Assembly (NCBI GenBank): GCA_902728285.1
Contig: CACVBU010001025.1
Coordinates: forward strand, 1-64,000
Direction of reading: 5' to 3'
DNA: 64,000 nt
From: Clytia hemisphaerica
Taxonomy: Eukaryota > Cnidaria > Hydrozoa > Leptothecata > Clytiidae
Made by a program: the position numbers and the translations under genes. Below the pieces are notes generated by a model. That model saw only the letters and a list, made by a program, of their open reading frames with translations. It was not told where the DNA came from and ran no database searches. Shown here in pieces: positions 56,905-64,000 of the stretch (position 1 is its first letter; every line of letters begins with the position of its first letter).

Positions 56905-57447
56905 ATCTTCAACTGCTCTAACTTGGGATGATTGGTCGAAACATGGGACTGTTGGATATCTGGCCTGTATTTTCACTTACTGTTAAATCTCTTTGACAAC
57001 AAATTTGTTTTGATAACTACACCACGTTTATCAATCATATTTTCTGTCATAACGTGTCACGATAACTTTCACTGATAGCGCGCCCTTTTTAACTTTTGTG
57101 TTTTCATTCAAAATGACCAGACGCCGATTGGAGAATTAGAGAATGCCCGCCGCCTAACCGCCTATCACCCGATGGGATAGCAAATAACAAGTGACGTCAA
57201 ACGCTCCATCGTTTTCCCACTAATTTGGTCTTTTTCGTTCCAGACATATTCTCGCGTGTTCCATTATAGATTTTTTCATATTTCGATTTAAAAGCCTACT
57301 CGGTGCAAAAAAGAGATCATTTATTTATTTTTATTTTGACTGTTCATTAACTCAAATCAAATGACTTTAGAGGTTTGGTGAAATGGTGGCCAAATTGCCG
57401 CCCCATGGTTTTGTCAGATAGTCCCAAGTTAGAGCAGTTGACGGTAA
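56905..57447. repeat. MITE family X, copy 1 (543 bp)
   Basis: The left part TCAACTGCTCTAACTTGGGA is inverted at the right as TCCCAAGTTAGAGCAGTTGA, ending CGGTAA. Internal blocks GATTGGTCGAAACATGGGAC and GGTGAAATGGTGGCCAAATT are shared with copy 2 at 62980-63201, which lacks about 320 bp of the interior. Confidence 0.7.
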
Positions 57448-57689
57448 GGATGAGCGTACAAGCATGATACAAGAGGGATCAAAGCAAGCGAATGCAATTG
57501 AATCAATCAAATGTTATTGAACATAATCGAATACAATCAAACCTAATCGAAGCAATCGCACGGTAAATCCTGGGTTAAGGCATAAAAAATAGGAATATCA
57601 ATCCCATCAGCCTGTTATTTTTATGGTGAAGGCTTCTTCACAAAAGCAAAAGACATATATCTATTTTGCAGGAATAGTGTCGGGACCAG

Positions 57690-57823
57690 CAGGCGACCTT
57701 GGGTATGGGTGCGGTTTGGGTGTGGTTACGTAACAGATTGGCTAGGAATTGGGTTATTATCAGTTACTTAGGGTTAGGGTTGGAGCTCGAAACAAGCACT
57801 CTTTTGTGATCTTCTCTTGATAT
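57690..57823 (+). repeat. Partial SINE copy
   Basis: GGTTTGGGTGTGGTTACG, GGCTAGGAATTGGGTTATTA and TTGGAGCTCGAAACAAGCAC match the body of the minus-strand SINE at 38583-38945. The copy stops where the inverted-repeat element at 57824 begins. Confidence 0.5.
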
Positions 57824-59162
57824 GGCGAGGGGAATTAATGAACGGGTTTACCGTTGATTGCCCGCATGCCCTCGAGCTGCCGTTCATAAAGTTCATTATT
57901 TTAATAAAAGTTCATTATTTTGTTGTTTTTTTTTCCAGAAGTAATTCCAGTTCTAGTATCTGCAATCACACATTCACAACCTTCTTTAAAGTCACTTTTG
58001 TTTTTGATCGACGATGATTCACAACATAAAGGTCGGTCTCCACAAGGGAGCGGGAGCATTCCTGCGTGGACAGAACAAAGTAGCCCGACTTTCTACTTTC
58101 CGGCAGACAAATTGTTGCACCATGACATAATTTTTTTCCAAAGAACAATCAAAATGCTCATCCGATCGTTGACTTTTTTGCGCCCTCTCGGCCCGCTGAT
58201 TGATTTTGATGTCGTTCCATTGCAGTCGTTCCACAATAACTCACATTGGCACTCTGATTGGTCGGAGAAAACGAAAGTGGTTTTCCATTATGAATCGTGC
58301 GTTTTTGTTGGGTGAGATAAACTCGGTTCTAGTTTCCGACATGCTTATAATTCTAAATTCAAGATGGCGGCGCATGAGGTAACATGACTTTGTGAAAGTT
58401 TAAACACAAAGGAAATATGATTAGATTTAAAGGTTAAAACTCTTTATTTTTCTCTTAGTTTGATAATCAAAAGATTCTACAATGTTTGGGGAGTCTAAAT
58501 ATCCAAAGGTTTTTTGTTTTTAATGGGAAAAAGTGGCAAAAAGGCAACTTTCTTTACACTGAAGGTTCGTGCCGATTTGTATTGAAAAATAATGAATAAT
58601 GAATGATGAACTTTTGCGGCTTCAAATATTTTTTCAAATGCCCAGACGATCTCAATTGAACGGAATCGACAATCTAACCGGTCAAACCAAATCGAACGCA
58701 ATCGACTGATTGAAATTCGATTGTCGAACGCAATCGAATCTTAATCGAATATTACCGCAATTTTCAGATTCGATTGCGTTCGATTGATGTTCGATTGCGT
58801 TCGATTGCGTTCGGTTGTCGATTCATTGACCCCCGGATTGTTCATCGCATAATTTCTACGGGAAATCGAAAGTAATTTCATTCGGCTTGTGATGTTTGAG
58901 AGCTTGGATGTTGGAAAGCTGCAAGAATAAAGCCAGACGATCTCAAGCGAACGAAATCGACGATCGAAACAGTCGAACAACAATCGAACCAATCGAATAT
59001 TACCCAGAATTTTGACGTTCGATTGAGATTCAATTGCGTTCGACAATCGAATTTCAATCCGTCGATTGCGTTGATTTGGTTCGACTGGTTCGATCGTCGA
59101 TTCCGTTCGATTGAGATCGTCTGGAAATGCAACGGTAAACCCGTTCATTAATTCCCCTTGCC
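57824..59162. mobile_element. Non-autonomous element, 33-bp inverted termini
   Basis: GGCGAGGGGAATTAATGAAC, continuing GGGTTTACCGTTG, at 57824 is matched by its inverse at 59130-59162 with one mismatch. TAT flanks both sides (57821-57823 and 59163-59165), a possible 3-bp duplication. The right half (58610-59120) is packed with TTCGATTGCG and CGAACGCAATCGA words, and contains CAGACGATCTCAA at about 58642 and 58932 with its inverse near 59112. No credible transposase frame; minus-strand frames over the words are artefacts. Confidence 0.65.
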
Positions 59163-59324
59163 TATAGTCTGGTCTGTGCCGTAACTTGGTCTAATGTTGA
59201 CACCCTCCTCTAATTCCGACACCCTTTTTATTAGCTGAAATTTATAGAAAGGTTAACTTACAGTACGGTAACTCACAAAGACCCAGAAAGTCAGAAAAAC
59301 TACAAACAAGAGACTGGAAAATAC

Positions 59325-59588
59325 AAGACCCTGCCGGTGCACCCGACAGTCGGGTGCTGTCAGGTGTTTTGTCATGTGCTGAAATTTCTAAATTTGCAAA
59401 AGCACCCAACAATAGCGCACCCGACACAATCGGGTGCTAAAATTCCTAACTTTGTTACATGTCGGGTGCTGTTAAAAGCACCCAAGATGTAGCACCCGAC
59501 AAAGTGCACCCCACTGTCGGGTGTTTAAATTTCTAACTTCGAACACCCGACAACAGCACCCGACTGTCGGGTGCACCGGCAGGGTCGT
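59325..59588. repeat. MITE with CACCCGAC words and 8-bp target duplication
   Basis: Termini GACCCTGCCGGTGCACCCGA (from 59327) and the exact inverse at the right. GAAAATAC flanks both sides (59317-59324 and 59589-59596), an 8-bp duplication as in hAT or P-like elements. The word GCACCCGAC or its inverse occurs about ten times. Sister element at 63559-63908. Confidence 0.75.
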
Positions 59589-59596
59589 GAAAATAC

Positions 59597-60289
59597 GAAA
59601 TAAGTTCAGATATGTCTTTCGTCTTTATGAAGAAGCAACCTATTTTTAACCCTCTGACTGATGAAATCCCATCGGGTCTGTGAAAAGGGTTGGCTTTGGA
59701 GCTTGAGCCTGGCAAGCAGAAAAAAACAATCACAATCTAATCTCACAGTCTCAGGCATCAGGTTAGTATACTGGAATGTTGATGCTTTGTATAAAAAGCT
59801 TTCTAGCATTTATATTATGATTCCAAGATTTACCTTGTGATTTTCATGTTATATTTCCTTCGAACATTGACAGTCTGATTTGAAACACGTAATTAAAATC
59901 AAACATACCGTATAAACTCCATGTGATGACAATTCTTCCTCTATATCCATGTAAATTTTTTTCTAAATTGTGACCGCCATCTTTGATATCGCACGTGGTC
60001 TTTGGATTCTCTAGATGTCAGATTTAAAAGACTAGGGAGATAGTTTTCTCCGACATAGATCAAAAGATATGGGCGTTATGGGCGCTTTTTGTTTTTGTGG
60101 TCAAAAATGATTGAAAACAGGGAATTTCCCCCACAATCTGCATAATTTATGCGAAATTATAACACGCTTTGACAACAAAAACGACCATAAGCATAACTTT
60201 TGATGTAGAAAAGTTGAGACTTTGATATAATACATTTTTTTGCCCAGTTTGAAGAGTTCTATCGCGTGGTTTAGGTCTTTGGCCCAGCG
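59597..60289. other. No gene seen
   Basis: Short frames only. No structured repeat noticed. Confidence 0.35.
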
Positions 60290-60309
60290 CTAGCGATAGT
60301 AGCGAGTAC

Positions 60310-60432
60310 CTCACCAAAAACCGGGATTTTTCATCCCGTTTCTTAGTGAGTTCCACCATAGTATAAGAAAGCCGCGGCTTTCTTATACTATGGTTCCACA
60401 TTGACGATTTTCGAAAAATAGAAGCCTTTCAA
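60310..60432. repeat. Dispersed repeat (copy of 39.2 kb) with an inserted palindrome
   Basis: CTCACCAAAAACCGGGATTT, CCGTTTCTTAGTGAGTTCCA and GAAAAATAGAAGCCTTTCAA match 39210-39292 in order, apart from the 44-base difference at 60356-60399. Confidence 0.65.
60356..60393. repeat. Perfect 38-bp palindrome flanked by TTCCAC duplication
   Basis: CCATAGTATAAGAAAGCCG is followed at once by its exact inverse. TTCCAC precedes it and TTCCAC follows the final GG-containing arm, while the related repeat at 39.25 kb has a single TTCCAC and no palindrome. Confidence 0.85.
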
Positions 60433-60637
60433 GTGTTTTGACGCAAATTCGATTTTTCCCTACTGCAAGCCAAGGAGTTCAAAAGTTTAAAGTGACGTCA
60501 AAAAATCGAATGTTTAGAGCCCGAAAACCTGGGCTCAAAACATTCGAAAATATCGCAAAGTGGAATAGACGTTACAGCGTAGAAAAAAAAGCCGTGACGT
60601 CTAGTATAGGCTATAGCGATAGGGCCTTTCATTTGCA

Positions 60638-60676
60638 ACTTTCCGTCCGTCCGTCCTTCCATCTGTCCGTCCGTTT
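60638..60676. repeat. Short CCGT tetranucleotide repeat
   Basis: TCCGTCCGTCCGTCCTTCCA and TCTGTCCGTCCG in sequence; simple repeat. Confidence 0.8.
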
Positions 60677-60719
60677 TGGTAGAAACGGCGCTTAAAACCA
60701 GTAACACACTTTTTAATTT

Positions 60720-61070
60720 TGCCGTTTGGAGAGGGAAAAGGTTGCTAAAGTCGGATACTGGCTACAAAAGATATATTTTCTGATTCCGCGCTCTTTCAAA
60801 AACAATTTTCAAAACAAAATAAGATGGCGGTCGAAGCGAGGAGGTTGATTCATACTTTCTTGAACATTTTCTTTGCTTTAGTGGTCAAGAGACTTTCAAA
60901 CCAAAGATATTTTGTAATGGTTTTCTTTTATAAACCTTTTTCAACATTCTGCCATATCTTATCTTGCTCAAGTTTTCATAACGTTTTATGAGTGAAAATT
61001 CTACCTTAAATCACTTTTATTTTTAGTTTATTGTTTTCGAAAAGACTTTATTTTTAGGAAATAATGGCTT
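60720..61070. other. No gene seen
   Basis: AT-rich, without structure I can name. Confidence 0.3.
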
Positions 61071-61077
61071 CTGATAT

Positions 61078-62130
61078 AGGTGGGGGGCGTACGAGGTTTT
61101 GAATTACCACCATCCCGGCCATTTTTTTGAAAATTACCGTTATCCCGTCCAAAATTTACGAAAACACCGGTCCCGCTGTTTTTCCCCATAAAATTCTAAA
61201 GACTAGAAGTCAAAAATTTGGCAAAATGGAATAGAATGTGTATGAGGTAGATCATTATTTTCGTATTTTGTTTCGATTGCAAAAATTTACAGAGATAAAC
61301 TACCTTTCTAAAGAAAAAAATGTACCGGATTTTCCAGAAAAAAGTCCGGACGTTTGATTATGTCAAGGTGGAAATGTTAAGAATAGAAAGACTTTTTTAT
61401 GTTAATGTGATACTAAAACTTTGGTGGGTCCTGTTTTCAATTTGAATCATTATTCATTGAGTTATGTCATTTTAAAGTTGAAGCACGCTTTTGAAAATGT
61501 TAAAAAATGTTCAAAAATTAGCACAGTTTCACGAAAGGAGTTTCGCGTTTATCTTGATTGCTCTACCAAACCTAATTTTTTTTGCTAAATAAAGGTTAAA
61601 ACTGCCATCTAGCCCTTCCAGCTATGATAAATCATTGAAAAAAAACACCCAAGAGATTCACCCAAGGAACAAGAACAAGCGTGCAAAGTTTCAGCCGAAT
61701 TCGACCATTTTTGAAGACTCCAGCCTGCCCCAAAGTTTCGAGGTGACAGACAGACATTCTAGCTCAACTTTACAAACCCAACCCAAACCCTCCCTGTATT
61801 AAAAAGCCTCAAAAAGCCTCAAAATAAACCCATTCCTGGTGTAAGATTCTTTTTTTGGGAGTTTTTCATGTTTTTTTTTACCTTTTTGCTGACTCCTGTG
61901 ACAAGCTTTTTTTATAGTCCGAAAATTTTATGTACCGTCTACGTATGACTTTTACCGAAATACCGATGTTTTTTATAAGTATTACCTCATCTTGGACGAA
62001 AAATCAGGTGTTTTACTGTCACCGTGGCTCTTTCAAAATACCGTTTCCCGAATACTTTTTATCGTTTTTACCGCTTCCCGGCCCTAAATTAGGCCTTATC
62101 CCGAGTACCGCCAGATCGTATCCCCTCCAT
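61078..62130. repeat. Possible decayed element with TACCG/CCCG words
   Basis: TACCG and TCCCG words cluster at both ends: ATCCCGGCC, TTATCCCGTCC and CCGGTCCCG at 61115-61180; TACCGTTTCCCGAA, TACCGCTTCCCGG and TATCCCGAGTACCG at 61932-62112. The ends GGTGGGGGGCGTACGA and (inverted) TGGAGGGGATACGA are only loosely alike. Confidence 0.3.
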
Positions 62131-62643
62131 ATAGAAATAAATAAACTGAAATGCAGCTCATGTGTAAATTTGAATAAGATTGGAACTTTTTCCTTGATGC
62201 TACACAAGAAAACAGTCACTTCTGGATCTGTCGCTAACAACGGTCAGTGGTGGGAGACCGTGGGACGTGGTATGATTTTCAAACTCAACACATGATTATT
62301 AAAAGTAAACTGATTTTGGAATTTGGTAATGGACACTAAAATAGACCTCATGTGTAAATTGGAACAAGATTGGTACTTTTTCCACGAGGCTACGCGTGAA
62401 AATGGTTATTTCTGGATCTGTCTCGTTTGACGATTGGTGCAGTGGCTTGATTTTTCAAATTCGACACAGAATTATTCCAAGCTGATTATGGAATATGTTA
62501 GCGGAGACTAAAATGCAGCTCATGTGTAAATTTGAACAAGATTGGGACTTTTTTCATGATTCTACACATTAAATAAAATGATCAATTTCTGGATCTGTCG
62601 CATTAAACGGACGGTGGCTTGATTTTTCAAACTCGACTCACAT

Positions 62644-62977
62644 CACAGGAAAAAGTATGGAAATCACATGCTTGGTAAAACTGATTTCCGAGCATGTGAT
62701 CCTGCAAAAAATCACATGCGTGTGAAAATGCAACTCACAAGCCATCTTTTCTCAACTTAAATGGAGTGTCTGACTAGATCTAAAATCACAAATAGGATTG
62801 TTTGTCTTTCTTAGAGAGAGAGGTTTAATACCCTAAAAGTAACTCACTTCTATTCTATTTAACAAGTGAGAAAAGATGGATTGTGAATTACATTTTCACA
62901 CGCATGTGATTTTTTGCAGGATCACATGCTCGGAAATTGGTTTTCACACGCATGTGATTCGCGGATTTTTTCCTGTG
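62644..62977. repeat. MITE with AATCACATGCG words, CAT target duplication
   Basis: It starts CACAGGAAAAA and ends TTTTTTCCTGTG, with CAT on both sides (62641-62643, 62978-62980). CAC-type ends with 3-bp duplications recall CACTA elements. The word AATCACATGC or its inverse occurs at least six times near the two ends. Confidence 0.7.
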
Positions 62978-62979
62978 CA

Positions 62980-63201
62980 TACCGTCAACCGTCTCTAACT
63001 TGGGACGATTGGTCGAAACATGGGACTGTTGCGTATCTGGTCTGTATTTTCACTTACTGTAAAATCGAAAGAGAAATCGTGTATTTTTAAATACGCCTTT
63101 CCTTAACTCAAATCAAATGACTTTGGAAGTTCGGTGAAATGGTGGCCGGATTGCCGTCCCATGTTTTTTCAGATAGTCCCAAGTTGGAGCAGTTGATGGT
63201 A
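62980..63201. repeat. MITE family X, copy 2 (222 bp)
   Basis: It starts TACCGTCAACC and ends with the inverse-type GTTGATGGTA. It shares GGTCGAAACATGGGACTGTT and AACTCAAATCAAATGACTTT with copy 1 at 56905-57447 and is directly adjacent to the previous MITE. Confidence 0.7.
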
Positions 63202-63558
63202 ATTATTTAAAGTATATAAACTGATTCTGGAATCTGTTAATGGACACTAAAATACAGCTCATGGGTAAATTCAAACTAGATTGAACATTTCTCATGGTTG
63301 CAAGGCATGAGCAGTGAAAATGGTCATTTCTGGATCTTCGCATTAACTGTTAACTCACATTAACCACATGAATTTTATTAGCTTGGATATGCAGACCGTA
63401 AAAACTGTTTCACCGTCTAGTTCTTTAAAGATCATTTTTCTGGTCTACGGTCTGGTCCAAATAACATGCCTGCCTGTCTATCAGAACTAATGTTAAAAAA
63501 GACTAAGGAAGCCCTCCTGGGACTGATGACAGTAGTATTTCCCAACAAGTGGAACAAG

Positions 63559-63908
63559 AGAGGACCCTGCAGACGCACCGGACTTAAACGAACACCGGAC
63601 ACGCAAAAGTCCAGTGTAAAATGAGAATTTTTTTTACCACCGGACATTCTCTACACCGGACTTAAAGAAGTCGGATGTCCAGTGTCGGAGAAGGATATTT
63701 TTTTCCACCAGACAATCAAAACACTGGACCAGTCTTGTGCATCCAGTGTTTCTTAATTTTTTGTTTCATAAATGTCCGGCGTCCAAGATTACTTGTATGC
63801 AACACCGGACTGACACCGGACTTATTGCGTCCGGTGTAGCGAAAGGATACTTTTTGCAACCGGACAAATACAACGGACAGTCCGGTGGCGGTGCGTCGGC
63901 AGGGTCCT
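63559..63908. repeat. MITE with CACCGGAC words, sister of 59325-59588
   Basis: It begins with GGACCCTGCAGACGCACCGG (from 63562) and ends with the inverse pattern GTGCGTCGGCAGGGTCC. GGAACAAG (63551-63558) and GGAACAAC (63909-63916) flank it, an 8-bp duplication with one mismatch. The word ACACCGGAC or its inverse occurs about ten times. Confidence 0.7.
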
Positions 63909-64000
63909 GGAACAACAAGCTGCCAGGCTCCCAGTTTGGCATCTAGAATCCCTTTTTCAATCAAAAGGTCCTACTAAAACATCAATTTCAGGGAATTCTA

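Larger units (their letters stand above)
62140..63350. repeat. Four diverged tandem units, about 170-190 bp, interrupted
   Basis: The block ACTAAAATGCAGCTCATGTG, then TAAATTTGAACAAGATTGG and TTTCTGGATCTGTCGC, recurs at about 62145, 62335, 62507 and 63245. The last gap is longer because two MITEs (62644-62977 and 62980-63201) sit in the third unit; removing them restores a spacing of about 180. Confidence 0.7.

Noticed and set aside
58495-59148. Minus-strand frames rich in Arg, Asn and Ser over the TTCGATT island
   Set aside because: They follow the short repeated word and resemble no protein family.

Overview
This is eukaryotic nuclear DNA: AT-rich, gene-poor, with spliced or intronless animal-type genes (a rhodopsin-class GPCR, RRM proteins, a C2H2 zinc-finger protein) in a dense background of transposons. 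A Ty3/Gypsy gag-pol relic, a Crypton-type tyrosine recombinase relic, a tRNA-like SINE and a Polinton-like element suggest an early-branching marine invertebrate, most likely a cnidarian. That placement is an inference from family resemblance and was not tested by any search.

Layout. 1-3.5 kb: the last codons of one gene, then a second + strand gene encoding a large unrecognised protein with a spliced first exon and one frameshift. 3.6-15.3 kb: no convincing gene; short inverted-repeat elements (MITE-like), a TCGG microsatellite, ATCGAT-rich islands, and a tandem array of about 500-bp units. 15.4-28.2 kb: two paralogous intronless genes combining RRM-like domains with a C-terminal coiled coil, separated by a three-level transposon nest. 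The outer element (16986-26083) is TA-flanked with short terminal inverted repeats. Its left end is split by a second element carrying a 515-bp essentially perfect palindrome. Its body is split by a 6.3-kb element made of two inverted arms of about 2.9 kb around a 445-bp spacer. That element begins AG, ends CT and is flanked by the 6-bp duplication TGCATA, which are the hallmarks of Polintons/Mavericks. Each arm carries the same zinc-finger gene, intact on the left and frameshifted on the right.

28.2-31.4 kb: minus-strand coding-like fragments, including a stretch of 13-residue repeats. 31.4-34.6 kb: a broken Ty3/Gypsy element with two reverse-transcriptase segments in tandem. 36.2-37.3 kb: an intact single-exon class A GPCR. 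38.6 kb: a SINE. 39.5-44.56 kb: a satellite with a monomer of about 125 bp and signs of higher-order structure, ending at the only ambiguous base (44562). 44.56-46.88 kb: an inverted-orientation array of the same family as at 11.7 kb. 50.07-54.12 kb: a TTAA-flanked element with 15-bp terminal inverted repeats containing a broken Crypton-type tyrosine recombinase that is itself interrupted by another repeat. 54.1-64 kb: no recognisable gene, but a series of MITEs, several with visible target-site duplications.

The clearest general pattern is that many of the small elements have their own short word repeated in both orientations inside terminal inverted repeats. Two MITEs share termini and 8-bp target-site duplications but have switched word together. 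All boundaries were read by eye; no alignment, structure prediction or database search was run.
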